DNA of 64,000 nucleotides from Hyphomicrobium_A sp964493785 (GTDB taxonomy: Bacteria > Pseudomonadota > Alphaproteobacteria > Rhizobiales > Hyphomicrobiaceae), in contig CAZBPM010000023.1 of the NCBI GenBank assembly GCA_964493785.1, positions 8,643 through 72,642 of the forward strand, written 5' to 3'. A model generated the notes under the pieces. That model was not told where the DNA came from. It saw only the letters and a list, made by a program, of their open reading frames with translations, and made no database searches. This document shows, piece by piece, positions 34,332-44,917 of the stretch. Made by a program: the position numbers and the translations under genes. The number at the start of each line of letters is the position of its first letter. Position 1 is the stretch's first letter.

Positions 34332-34778
34332 TCAGTCCTTCTTGGCCACCAGGCGCACCACCACGTCGATATGCGCGATGCTCATGCCCTCAGGCGGCTC
34401 AGGAACGCCGTCCACGCGTATGGCATGACCGGGAATGTCGCGCAGTTCGCCCTCTGCCTCGACGAAAAAGTGATTGTGATTCGAGGTGTTGGTGTCGAAG
34501 TAGGCCTTCGCACCGTTGATCGCGAGTTCGCGCAGCAGCCCAGCCCGCTTGAACTGGTGCAGCGTATTATAGACCGTTGCGAGCGACACGTGCTGGCCGG
34601 CCACCGTCGCTTCTGCGTGCAGTGATTCGGCCGTGACGTGCCGATCTTCGCCCTCGAACAGGAGGGCCCCGAGTGCAAGCCGCTGCCGCGTTGGACGCAG
34701 TCCTGACCGGCGCAGCAACTGGGCTACGCTGCCGGGAGGCTTACTGTGGGAATGCGGCCCGTGAGTGCTGTCGGTCAT
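34332..34778 (-). CDS. irr: Iron response regulator Irr (Fur family)
   Basis: Transcription factor of the Fur superfamily that represses haem synthesis and iron storage genes and activates uptake when iron is low; it is degraded or inactivated through haem. 148 residues, with the DNA-binding helix TRQRLALGALLFEGEDRHVT, then SLATVYNTLHQFKRAGLL and the histidine cluster TSNHNHFFVEAEGEL typical of Irr rather than Fur. No haem regulatory Cys-Pro motif occurs near the N-terminus. The divergent arrangement with fabA-fabB-fabI is the classic Rhizobiales order. No ICE-box was seen in its own upstream region. Confidence 0.93.
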   Translation of the reverse strand: MTDSTHGPHSHSKPPGSVAQLLRRSGLRPTRQRLALGALLFEGEDRHVTAESLHAEATVAGQHVSLATVYNTLHQFKRAGLLRELAINGAKAYFDTNTSNHNHFFVEAEGELRDIPGHAIRVDGVPEPPEGMSIAHIDVVVRLVAKKD

Positions 34779-34901
34779 TGAGGGCGTATCGCACCATGTT
34801 GATAAGGCGTGCCAGCCAGCCCACCGTCAAAGGTTAAGCTCGGCCGCAAACAAGCTGACACAAGGGGTATACTATATGCAGGCATTGCGCGCCCTGCAAC
34901 T

Positions 34902-34932
34902 CGCCTTGCAAAGCCGCCTCTGCGGCAAGGCG
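34902..34932 (+). promoter_or_regulatory. Hairpin in the fabA leader
   Basis: CGCCTTGC (34902-34909) pairs with GCAAGGCG (34925-34932), with an inner CCGC/GCGG stem. It lies between irr and fabA, inside a short upstream frame starting at 34876. It could affect fabA-fabB-fabI expression. No experimental or family support is known to me. Confidence 0.4.
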
Positions 34933-35039
34933 CGTCGTCCCCGGCTGCCTGTTGCTTACCCTTTTGAACGCCATATGACTGTGTTAGGAACCCCACGGAC
35001 AGGGCAGGGGCCTCACGAGCGAGATTGAGCAAAGAAATC

Positions 35040-35582
35040 ATGACAGAACGCCGCACGAGCTTCGAATTCGATGATTTGCTCGCCTGCGGCCGCGGAGAGC
35101 TGTTCGGTCCCGGCAACGCCCAGCTTCCGCTGCCGCCGATGCTGATGTTCGACCGCATTTCTTCCGTCTCCGAGAATGGCGGCCAGCACGGCAAGGGCCA
35201 GATCGCCGCCGAGCTTCAGGTTGCGGGCAACAGCCGCCTCGACTGGTTCTTCGACTGCCATTTCCAGGGCGACCCGGTCATGCCGGGCTGCCTCGGCCTC
35301 GACGCCCTCTGGCAGATGACCGGCTTTTTCCTCGGCTGGCTCGGCGCCCCCGGACGCGGGCGCGCTTTGGGCGTCGGCGAGGTGAAGTTCACCGGCATGG
35401 TCCTGCCGACCGTCAAAAAGGTCGAATACATCGTCGATATGAAGCGCGTAATTCTGCGCAAGCTGAAATTGGCCATTGCCGACGGGGTCATGAAGGCCGA
35501 CGGCGAAGTGATCTACACGGCGACCGACATGCGCGTCGGGCTGTTTGAGACCGGCGACACTGCGGCAGCCGTCAGTCCTTGA
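35040..35582 (+). CDS. fabA: 3-hydroxydecanoyl-ACP dehydratase/isomerase FabA
   Basis: Dehydrates 3-hydroxydecanoyl-ACP and isomerises trans-2 to cis-3-decenoyl-ACP, starting unsaturated fatty-acid synthesis. 180 residues from the ATG at 35040, a few codons after a possible TTG at 35025. The active-site His74 (FFDCHFQGDPVMPG) and Asp88 (LGLDALWQ) are present, along with the hot-dog helix. It is followed by fabB and fabI on the same strand, with irr divergent upstream. Confidence 0.95.
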   Translation: MTERRTSFEFDDLLACGRGELFGPGNAQLPLPPMLMFDRISSVSENGGQHGKGQIAAELQVAGNSRLDWFFDCHFQGDPVMPGCLGLDALWQMTGFFLGWLGAPGRGRALGVGEVKFTGMVLPTVKKVEYIVDMKRVILRKLKLAIADGVMKADGEVIYTATDMRVGLFETGDTAAAVSP

Positions 35583-35664
35583 TCTTGATGGTATTTCGTG
35601 CTCGCTTCCGCCGGAGCAAAACACCTAGAGAAGCCGCAAGCTTCCGGTACGAGAGGATGGGCGG

Positions 35665-36897
35665 ATGAGACGTGTGGTCGTCACGGGCATGGGCATTGTT
35701 TCCTCGATCGGAAACAACAGCCAGGAAGTGCTCGCGTCCCTGCGCGAGGGAAGATCGGGCATCGTCCGCGCTGAGAAGTACGCGGAGCTTGGCTTCCGCT
35801 GTCAGGTGCACGGTGCTCCGAACATCGACTGGGAAGCGCAAGTGCCGCGCAAGCCGCGCCGCTTCATGGGCAACGGAGTCGGCTGGAACTACATCGCCAT
35901 GGATCAGGCGATCCGTGACGCCGGCCTCGAGGAAAAACACGTCATCAACGAGCGCACCGGCATCATCGTGGGATCTGGCGGCCCCTCTACGCGGGCGATC
36001 GTTGCCGCCGCCGACACCACGCGCGAGAAAGACCCCAAGAAGGTAGGCCCATTCGAAGTGCCGAAGGCCATGTGCTCCGGCCCGTCAGCCGCACTCGCCA
36101 CCAGCTTCCAGATCAAGGGCGTCAACTACTCGATCTCGTCGGCCTGCTCGACCTCTGCACACTGCATCGGCAATGCTGCCGAGCTTATCCAATGGGGCAA
36201 GCAGGACATCATCTTCGCCGGCGGCTGCGAGGAGCTCGACTGGACGCTCTCGGTGCTGTTCGACGCCATGGGCGCAATGTCGTCCAAGTACAATGACACC
36301 CCCGCCAAGGCATCACGCGCCTACGACAAGAACCGCGACGGCTTCGTCATCGCCGGCGGTGCGGGCGTCGTCGTGCTCGAGGAATACGAGCACGCCAAGG
36401 CGCGCGGCGCACGGATTTACGGCGAGGTCGTCGGCTACGGCGCAACGTCCGATGGCTACGACATGGTCGCCCCATCGGGTGAAGGCGCAGTGCGCTGCAT
36501 GCAGCTGGCCCTTAAGGGCCTGGACGGTAACGGCGTCGGCGCCCCGGTCGACTACATCAATCCGCACGGCACCGGCACGCCGATCGGCGATCTCCGAGAG
36601 ATCGAGGCGATCCGCAAGGTCTTCAACGGCGACGTCCCGAAGATCGCCGCCACCAAATCCCTCACCGGCCACTCGCTCGGCGCCACCGGCGTTCAGGAAG
36701 CCATCTACTCGCTTCTGATGATGAACAACGGTTTCATCTGCGAGAGCGCCAACATCGAGGAAATCGACCCCGAGCTGGCCGACATGCCAATCGTGCGCGA
36801 ACGGATGGATAACGTTAGCCTTAATTGCGTGATGTCCAACAGTTTCGGGTTCGGCGGCACTAATGCCACCCTCGTTTTTCGCCGCGTGACCGGCTAA
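35665..36897 (+). CDS. fabB: 3-oxoacyl-ACP synthase I (beta-ketoacyl synthase) FabB
   Basis: Elongating condensing enzyme needed after FabA for unsaturated acyl chains. 410 residues with the nucleophile Cys161 in SSACSTSAH, and the two histidines in NPHGTGTPIGD and SLTGHSLGATG. The gene starts after AGAGGAT and lies 82 bp behind fabA, completing the fabA-fabB pair for anaerobic-type unsaturation. Confidence 0.96.
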   Translation: MRRVVVTGMGIVSSIGNNSQEVLASLREGRSGIVRAEKYAELGFRCQVHGAPNIDWEAQVPRKPRRFMGNGVGWNYIAMDQAIRDAGLEEKHVINERTGIIVGSGGPSTRAIVAAADTTREKDPKKVGPFEVPKAMCSGPSAALATSFQIKGVNYSISSACSTSAHCIGNAAELIQWGKQDIIFAGGCEELDWTLSVLFDAMGAMSSKYNDTPAKASRAYDKNRDGFVIAGGAGVVVLEEYEHAKARGARIYGEVVGYGATSDGYDMVAPSGEGAVRCMQLALKGLDGNGVGAPVDYINPHGTGTPIGDLREIEAIRKVFNGDVPKIAATKSLTGHSLGATGVQEAIYSLLMMNNGFICESANIEEIDPELADMPIVRERMDNVSLNCVMSNSFGFGGTNATLVFRRVTG

Positions 36898-37011
36898 AAA
36901 GCCTTTACAGGCTGTCATGTCGGAAACAGCGAGCCGCGCGCAAAAGGGTGAAAGACGCGCGTGGACGCCCTCCGGCTCGCCAATGCACATTCAGAAACGA
37001 CAGGAACTCCC

Positions 37012-37875
37012 ATGACTGAAATCGATCTCGCCAAACCCGGGCCGATCATGGCAGGCAAGCGCGGGCTCATCATGGGCGTCGCCAACGAGCGCTCGATCGC
37101 CTGGGGCATCGCCCGCATCCTCGCGGGGCAAGGCGCCGAGCTGGCCTTCACCTATCAGGATGGAGCCTTCGGCCGCCGCGCGCTACCGCTGGCAAAGACG
37201 CTTGGCGCCGAGATCATCGAGCCCTGCAACGTCCTCGACCTCGAGAGCGTCGACAAGGTCTTCGCCCGCATCACCGAGGCCTGGGGCAATCTCGATTTCG
37301 TCGTCCACGCGCTCGCCTACTCCGATCCGCGCGAGCTCTCGGGACGCTACGTCAACACCACGCGCGAGAACTTCACCAACACGATGGTGATCTCCTGCTT
37401 CTCCTTCACCGAAGTTGCCAAGCGCGCCGTGCCGCTGATGAAGAACGGCGGATCTATGATCACGCTGAGCTACGGCGGCGCCACCAAGTCAGTGCCCTCT
37501 TACAATGTGATGGGCGTTGCGAAGGCGGCTCTTGAAGCGTCCGTCCGCTACCTCGCCGCTGATCTCGGCCCGCAGAACATCCGCGTCAACGCGCTGTCCG
37601 CCGGACCGATGCGCACGCTCTCTGGCGCTGGCGTTTCCGATGCGCGCGTGATCTTCAACTTCCAGAAAGAGAACGCTCCGCTGCGCCGCACGCCGACCCT
37701 CAATGAAGTCGGCGGCTCCGCGCTGTATCTTCTCTCCGACATGTCCGGTGCCGTGACCGGCGAGGTGCATTTCGTCGACTGCGGATATTCCACCGTCGCC
37801 ATGCCGGCGCTCGATGCGCTGAAGCAGATCGACGCCGAGGCTTCGAACCGCTCTTCTCCCGAAGCCGCCGAATAA
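37012..37875 (+). CDS. fabI: Enoyl-ACP reductase FabI (NADH)
   Basis: Last step of each fatty-acid elongation cycle. 287 residues from the ATG at 37012. The short-chain dehydrogenase fold has GVANERSIAWGIA at the cofactor end and the catalytic pair Tyr-x6-Lys in PSYNVMGVAK. Residues near ALAYSDPREL line the triclosan site in FabI-type reductases. Third gene of the fabA-fabB-fabI group. The C-terminus has about 15 extra residues after the conserved DCGYSTVAMP. Confidence 0.95.
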   Translation: MTEIDLAKPGPIMAGKRGLIMGVANERSIAWGIARILAGQGAELAFTYQDGAFGRRALPLAKTLGAEIIEPCNVLDLESVDKVFARITEAWGNLDFVVHALAYSDPRELSGRYVNTTRENFTNTMVISCFSFTEVAKRAVPLMKNGGSMITLSYGGATKSVPSYNVMGVAKAALEASVRYLAADLGPQNIRVNALSAGPMRTLSGAGVSDARVIFNFQKENAPLRRTPTLNEVGGSALYLLSDMSGAVTGEVHFVDCGYSTVAMPALDALKQIDAEASNRSSPEAAE

Positions 37876-37967
37876 CGCGGCCCCGCCGCTCGACTGGCGG
37901 GCATCGCGCCCGCCGGCCTACCCCTCGAGCATCTTGACGATCAGACAGTGCCGGCTCAAACACGCGC

Positions 37968-38819
37968 ATGATCGGCGTCTTCGATTCAGGTCTCGGGGGT
38001 TTGACGGTGCTCCGCGCACTCGTCGATCGCTTCCCTGACAAGTCGTTCCTCTACCTGGGGGACCACGCCAACGTGCCGTACGGCAATCGCCCGTCGGACG
38101 AGGTGATCGACTTGACGCGCTCCAGCACCGAGGCGCTCTTCTCGCAAGGGTGCAAGCTCGTCCTGCTCGGCTGCAACACTGCCACCGCCGTCGCCGCCCG
38201 CCACCTCCAGCAGTCGTGGCTGCCGGCGAGCAAATGGCGCGGCCGCAACGTGCTCGGCATTGTCGCACCGACCGTCGAAGCCGCGACGCAGACGCCGTGG
38301 GCGGTTTCCTCGCCGCAATATCCTCAGAAGTACAACACCGACGTCGTCGGCGTGTTCGGCACCACGCGCACCATTGCGTCGGGCGTCTATCCTGAGGAAA
38401 TCCGCAAGCGCTGCCCGCGCGTCACCGTGGTGCAGCAGGTCTGCTCGGCGCTTGCAGGGGCCATCGAGAACGAGGCCCCCGAGGCGGAGCTGGAGCGTCT
38501 TGTCGTCGAAGGCGTCGAGGGCCTGCTCGCGCAGACGAACGGCCTGCCGCCACACCGTGCCATCCTAGGCTGCACCCATTTCCCGCTGGTGGAGCACCTG
38601 TTCCGGCGCCACCTGCCGCCGTTCACGCGCATCCTTTCTCAGCCCGAGGTCGTCGCCGACAGCCTCGAGGACTACCTCGCCCGCCACACGCACTACACCG
38701 CCGGCGATGTTGGTGGCTCGCTCACGCTCCTGACCACGGCCAGCAACCCCGCCGAGATCAGCGCCAGAGCACGCGTGTTCTGGCCCGAGGTTGCGCCCTT
38801 CGCTCTCTCCGCCGCCTGA
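37968..38819 (+). CDS. murI: Glutamate racemase
   Basis: Cofactor-independent enzyme making D-glutamate for peptidoglycan. 283 residues starting MIGVFDSGLGGLTVLRAL. The two catalytic cysteines sit in LLGCNTATA and ILGCTHFPL, and the YLGDHANVPYGNR loop is conserved. Length is near the family norm. It is followed by a dispersed stem-loop element (38830-38922). Confidence 0.95.
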   Translation: MIGVFDSGLGGLTVLRALVDRFPDKSFLYLGDHANVPYGNRPSDEVIDLTRSSTEALFSQGCKLVLLGCNTATAVAARHLQQSWLPASKWRGRNVLGIVAPTVEAATQTPWAVSSPQYPQKYNTDVVGVFGTTRTIASGVYPEEIRKRCPRVTVVQQVCSALAGAIENEAPEAELERLVVEGVEGLLAQTNGLPPHRAILGCTHFPLVEHLFRRHLPPFTRILSQPEVVADSLEDYLARHTHYTAGDVGGSLTLLTTASNPAEISARARVFWPEVAPFALSAA

Positions 38820-38829
38820 CAACACCCTT

Positions 38830-38922
38830 CTTGGCCGCCGAAGGCGGCAAGGGCGCAAGGCGCCCCGGCGCGAGCGCCGGCCATCAAGTCGCGCGGCGTT
38901 CGCCGCACGCAAAGCTTCCCTC
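38830..38922. repeat. Dispersed intergenic stem-loop element (copy A)
   Basis: Three consecutive stems: CTTG-G-CCGCC / GGCGG-CAAG, then CCGGCGC-GA-GCGCCGG, then GCGGCG-TT-CGCCGC. The shared 3' end is AAGCTTCCCTC. It aligns with 41741-41832 (copy B) over GGCCATC-AxTCGCGCGGC and with the short copy C at 32461-32482. It may act as the murI terminator as well. Confidence 0.6.
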
Positions 38923-38942
38923 AGATAGTGTCAGCCCAAAAA

Positions 38943-39221
38943 CTATCTTTCCGCCCGCGCGAAGACTTCCATAAGCTCGGCCACCTTTTGACGCTGCTCA
39001 TGGGCATCGCCGCTGGCGATGGCATGCTCCACGCAATGCGCAACATGATCCCGCAGCACCTCGTCCTCGACACGGCGAAGCGCGGCCCGTGCCGCGGAAA
39101 GCTGCGTCAGAATATCGATGCAGTAACGGTCTTCATCGATCATGCGGGCAATGCCGCGCACCTGCCCCTCGATGCGGCTGAGCCTTTTTAGGCAGGACGC
39201 CTTGGTTTTCGTTTGCATCAT
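38943..39221 (-). CDS. csoR: Copper-sensing repressor CsoR
   Basis: All-helical metal-sensing repressor that leaves DNA when Cu(I) binds. About 92 residues (MMQTKTKASCLKRLSRIEGQ at the N-terminus; next ATG at 39218). The copper ligands Cys34 (DRYCIDIL), His59 and Cys63 (RDHVAHCVEHA) match the C-H-C signature of CsoR, rather than RcnR (Ni/Co) or FrmR (formaldehyde). It is divergent from copA, with a perfect operator between the two starts, so it probably represses both genes. Confidence 0.9.
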   Translation of the reverse strand: MMQTKTKASCLKRLSRIEGQVRGIARMIDEDRYCIDILTQLSAARAALRRVEDEVLRDHVAHCVEHAIASGDAHEQRQKVAELMEVFARAER

Positions 39222-39227
39222 CGATAT

Positions 39228-39244
39228 ATACCCCCCAGGGGTAT
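39228..39244. promoter_or_regulatory. CsoR operator between csoR and copA
   Basis: Perfect inverted repeat ATACCCC-CCA-GGGGTAT. Its G/C-rich core and A/T flanks are the known CsoR operator design. It lies 6 bp from the csoR start (39221) and about 50 bp from copA (39295), placing it over both core promoters. Confidence 0.85.
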
Positions 39245-39294
39245 CACGGTCAAATACCGCTCTCACCCGAGCGGCGCCCTGAACGGAGCTAGCG

Positions 39295-41676
<2,382 letters not shown>

Positions 41677-41730
41677 TCGTGTCTGGGTCCCCGCCTCCGC
41701 GGGAATAACGTCATGGGGAAGCAACCTCAG

Positions 41731-41832
41731 CATGGCGAGCTTTGCTCGCCATGCTCAGCGCCCAAGGGGCGCCGCGCCTAATGGCGCGGCCATCGACTCG
41801 CGCGGCACTCACCGCTCGACAAGCTTCTCTCC
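41731..41832. repeat. Dispersed intergenic stem-loop element (copy B) with copA terminator hairpin
   Basis: Starts with CATGGCGAGC-TTT-GCTCGCCATG (41731-41753), a good bidirectional terminator between copA and the convergent secreted-protein gene. It continues with GGCGCC and CCGCGCC-TAAT-GGCGCGG stems and ends AAGCTTCTCTCC. The second half aligns with copy A at 38830-38922. The end also pairs CTTCTCT (41824-41830) with AGAGAAG (41844-41850), a terminator for the minus-strand gene. Confidence 0.6.
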
Positions 41833-41854
41833 GCCCGTGTCGCAGAGAAGAGCT

Positions 41855-43393
41855 TTACTGGCTCGGCATCGTATTGAAGCGAGCCTTCTGCTCATCGCTC
41901 AGCGAGTCATAGAAGCCCGTGAGCGCCGGCCGGATCTCGTTCATCGCCGTCACCGTCGCCTTCAGCCGCTTATCCATCGCGTCAAGTCGCGCCTCGGTCG
42001 AGCCCGGAACTGCCGACGGGCAGGTGCCCTGCAGCATCGCCGCCGCCTTCGCCGCAACGTTGTCGAGCTGGTCGAGAGCATCCTTCTGCTTATCGTCCGG
42101 ATCGACCGTGGCGATGATCTCCTGCGTCGGGACGTTGATGAACTCCTGGTTCTGGTTGGCGCACATCTGCGCGGGATTATCCGACTTGCCGCCACCCAGA
42201 GCGTCGAGCTTGGCGCGCTGATCCGACGACAGCGAGCTGTCGAACTTCGCCAGCGGCGCCCGCACGAGATCGAGACCCTGCACCATTGCGTCGAGCCGCT
42301 TCTGCAGCGCTTCGAGGCGGCCAACTGGAGTGAGCGGCGGCGAGTTGGGGCACGATGCCTTGAGGATGCTCTCTGCCTTGTTGGAAGCGGCCTCCAGCTC
42401 CTTGAGATCGGCAAGCTGGCTGCCGGTCGGACCGACGCTTGCCTGGATCTTATCGACCGGCAGGCCACTCACGCCCGGCGCGAAACCGGCGCACGTCGCC
42501 ATCTCCGGATTGTTGCTGTCATCCGCGGCAACCGAGCCAGCAGGAGCTGACGGCTGCGATGCAGACGAAGACGAGGAGTCTGCGTCGCCGCCGCCACTCG
42601 GCCCCGAGCTGTACACGTCCTGATGCGATTCACGTGCGTAGACGTAATTGTCGCTCGGCTGCGTCCACGCTGTCGCGCCATAGCCGCCCGACGGCCAAGC
42701 ATACGCACCTTGCGGCCAGAACAGGCCACCCATGATGTAGTCGACGCCGTAGTTCCAGAACGGAGCCGTCCCTGCATAGGGCCACCACGCGAACGACCAC
42801 ATGTCACCCCAGGCGAACGGCCAGAACACGCGGCCGGCCCAGCCGAAGCGGCAGTTGTTGCAATTGAAATTGCGGGCGTTCCAGTTGTTGTTCCAGAACG
42901 CATTGTGGTCCCAGTGCCCGACGTTCACGGGCTGGTGCCAGTGGTTCCACTGCGCAAGGTCGTCGCGCCGGTCATCCCTGCGGTCGTCGCGCCGATCGTC
43001 GGCCGCGTTGCGATGGTCGTCGGGGCGGTTGTCATCCGGGTGCCGGTCGTCGGCATGGCGGTCGTCCGGCCGATTGTCATCGGCACGGCGGTCGTCTGCA
43101 TGATTGTCGTCTGCACGATGGTCATCGGCGCGATGATCGTCAGCGCGGCGGTCATCAGCCCGGTGATCGTCCATGTGCATCTCGGGACGGGCCTCAGGCC
43201 TGAAATCTCTCATGCCGCCGCCAAAGTCGCGCATGCCACCGAAATGATCGCCGCCAAATCCACCGCCAAAATGCCCGCCACCAAATCCGCCTCCGAAATG
43301 GCCGCCGCCGCCGCGCGCCGAGGCGTCCGTGGCAAGTCCGAGTGCGGTCAAGGAGACGGTTGCGGCGAGCGCAAGCGCGGTGCTGCGTATCAT
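41855..43393 (-). CDS. Secreted LTXXQ-like (Spy/CpxP-type) protein with Gly-rich and DD-repeat tracts
   Basis: 512 residues from the ATG at 43393 (RBS GGAGGGAC). Signal peptide to about residue 26. Then come a Gly/Phe/His region (28-60), a hydrophilic pentapeptide tract DD-[HRN]-[RH]-[AP] with DDRR repeats (about 75-145), and a Trp/Asn/Phe-rich middle (150-250). A Ser/Pro linker leads to a helical C-terminal half. That half holds two LTXXQ-like motifs: SSLSSDQRAKLDAL and DSLSDEQKARFNTM, each in a repeat of about 100 residues with paired cysteines. The C-terminal half resembles Spy/CpxP periplasmic chaperones. The location next to copper efflux could hint at metal binding, but this is not shown. 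Confidence 0.85.
   Translation of the reverse strand: MIRSTALALAATVSLTALGLATDASARGGGGHFGGGFGGGHFGGGFGGDHFGGMRDFGGGMRDFRPEARPEMHMDDHRADDRRADDHRADDHRADDNHADDRRADDNRPDDRHADDRHPDDNRPDDHRNAADDRRDDRRDDRRDDLAQWNHWHQPVNVGHWDHNAFWNNNWNARNFNCNNCRFGWAGRVFWPFAWGDMWSFAWWPYAGTAPFWNYGVDYIMGGLFWPQGAYAWPSGGYGATAWTQPSDNYVYARESHQDVYSSGPSGGGDADSSSSSASQPSAPAGSVAADDSNNPEMATCAGFAPGVSGLPVDKIQASVGPTGSQLADLKELEAASNKAESILKASCPNSPPLTPVGRLEALQKRLDAMVQGLDLVRAPLAKFDSSLSSDQRAKLDALGGGKSDNPAQMCANQNQEFINVPTQEIIATVDPDDKQKDALDQLDNVAAKAAAMLQGTCPSAVPGSTEARLDAMDKRLKATVTAMNEIRPALTGFYDSLSDEQKARFNTMPSQ
42959..43171 (-). repeat. Coding tandem repeat (DD-rich pentapeptides)
   Basis: About fourteen 15-bp units encode DD-[HRN]-[RH]-[AP] and DDRR. 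The units differ at the variable positions, so the repeat is diverged at DNA level. It is strongly biased toward GAC/GAT and CGx codons. Confidence 0.8.
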
Positions 43394-43723
43394 GAGGTCC
43401 CTCCAGGTATGACGCGTGTTGCCGGCTTTGCTGCCGGCTTCCGCTGGCTTGGATACCCGGGAAGTTATGACGAGAGGCTCAGCGCCGCGCCCCGACCTGC
43501 CGTCAGCACAAACAAAGGCTTCAGCCGGCGCAAACAAGTCTCACGGCCAGCGCAACGACTTGTCAGGAGTTGCCTGTCGGCCGATTGGCTCTGCCCGCCG
43601 TGAACTATTTTAACGGGTACGTCGACATGCCACTGGTGATGTAGCCCCTCCGGCACGATATGACGCTCCCCAACGGGCCCCTGCGCCGCTATTGATCCCG
43701 TAAACGGATCGCCGGGAGAGACG
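43394..43723. other. Intergenic region upstream of the secreted protein and aguA
   Basis: About 330 bp of divergent upstream sequence. It contains the direct repeat GCCGGCTT (43421-43428 and 43433-43440) but no gene, RNA or strong promoter match that I could support. Confidence 0.4.
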
Positions 43724-44746
43724 ATGCTGCCAGATTTGACCGAGACGACCACATCTGTGCCGCCCGAGTGGGCGCTGCTCAAGGGCATTTGGACCGCATG
43801 GCCGGCCAACGCCGACGAGTGGAACGGCGATCTCGACGCCCCGCGCCGTGACGTGGCCGCCCTGGTTCACGCCCTCAGCGAGGCCAACACCGTGCACCTG
43901 CTGGTCAACGGGCCGGAAGCGGAAGCTTCCGCGCGCGCCGCGCTCGCCGGCGCCGCCGAGATCGTTCAAGCGCGCTACGGTGACATCTGGCTCCGCGACA
44001 CGGGTCCCATCTTCGCCCGCACGCACCTCGGCCCCGTCGCCCTGCGATTCGCCACCAACAGCTGGGGCGGCAAATACGACCTCCCCGACGACGCGACGGT
44101 CGGCGACGAGATCGCGCGCATCGCCGACACGCCGATCAAGCGCTTCAGCTTCGTGCTCGAAGGCGGCGCCGTCGATCACGATGGCGAGGGCACGATCCTC
44201 ACCACCCGGCAGACGCTCCTCAATCCCAACCGCAACGGCTGGACAAGAGAGCAGGCCGAAGCCGCACTTGCGGAGGCATTCGGTGCGCGCAAAGTCATCT
44301 GGATCGACGAGGGACTGAAGAACGACCACACCGACGGCCATGTCGACAACATCGCGCGCTTCGTCGGGCCGGGCCGCGTCGTGTGTCAGGCGCCGGCCGG
44401 CCCCGATGACCCCAATGCCGAAACGCTGGACGCTATCGCTCGCACGCTCGAGCAGGCGACTGACGCGTCGGGCCGTACGCTCGAGGTGACGCGCATTCCC
44501 GGCGTCGGTCTCTACCGCAACGCGCTCGGCGAAGTCTCGCCGGCCTCGCACATGAACTTCGTCATCGCCAACAGCCTTGTCATCGTCCCGGTCTATGGAA
44601 CGGCGACGCAGGAAGCCGCCTTGTCTGCCCTGCAGCAGGTGTTTCCCGACCACAAAGTCATCGGCGTACCCTCCAAAGGCCTGCTCGGTTGCGGTATGGC
44701 CGGTGGCGGATCGTTTCACTGCATCACGCAGCAGGAGCCGCGCTAA
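43724..44746 (+). CDS. aguA: Agmatine deiminase AguA
   Basis: Hydrolyses agmatine to N-carbamoylputrescine and ammonia, the first step of the AguAB polyamine route. 340 residues in the peptidyl-arginine deiminase fold. Landmarks are the substrate loop DIWLRDTGP, the acid-base motifs EGGAVDHDG and DHTDGHVD, and the catalytic Cys333 in GGGSFHCIT near the C-terminus. Length is slightly shorter than the plant enzyme. It is followed, after two long palindromes, by aguB. Confidence 0.95.
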   Translation: MLPDLTETTTSVPPEWALLKGIWTAWPANADEWNGDLDAPRRDVAALVHALSEANTVHLLVNGPEAEASARAALAGAAEIVQARYGDIWLRDTGPIFARTHLGPVALRFATNSWGGKYDLPDDATVGDEIARIADTPIKRFSFVLEGGAVDHDGEGTILTTRQTLLNPNRNGWTREQAEAALAEAFGARKVIWIDEGLKNDHTDGHVDNIARFVGPGRVVCQAPAGPDDPNAETLDAIARTLEQATDASGRTLEVTRIPGVGLYRNALGEVSPASHMNFVIANSLVIVPVYGTATQEAALSALQQVFPDHKVIGVPSKGLLGCGMAGGGSFHCITQQEPR

Positions 44747-44822
44747 CACGTGTGATGATCGAGAAATTCGCCAGCACCGGCGGCGCAAGACGGAGCGAAT
44801 TTCTCGATCTGAATCACACGTG
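44747..44822. repeat. Long palindrome 1 between aguA and aguB
   Basis: Arms CACGTGTGAT+GATCGAGAAATTCGC (44747-44771) and GCGAATTTCTCGATC (44795-44809), bulge TGA, then ATCACACGTG (44813-44822). The 25-bp arms match perfectly apart from the 3-nt bulge, with a 23-nt loop. It begins right after the aguA stop. Confidence 0.85.
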
Positions 44823-44839
44823 CAAGAAGGCAACCAATT

Positions 44840-44917
44840 CTAGTGTCCCCGATGACTCCGAAGTTCGCTCGGGACGCTAGCATCGAACTCTGGCGAACTT
44901 CGGAGTCGGGACACTAG
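44840..44917. repeat. Long palindrome 2, ending at the aguB start codon
   Basis: Arms CTAGTGTCCC (44840-44849), bulge CGAT, GACTCCGAAGTTCGC (44854-44868), a 24-nt loop, then GCGAACTTCGGAGTC+GGGACACTAG (44893-44917). The right arm touches the ATG at 44918 and includes the only GGAG before it, so a hairpin would mask translation initiation. Confidence 0.85.

Noticed and set aside
42959..43171. DD-rich repeat as a CRISPR-like or satellite array
   Set aside because: It is in frame inside a secreted protein and the units diverge; no spacers.
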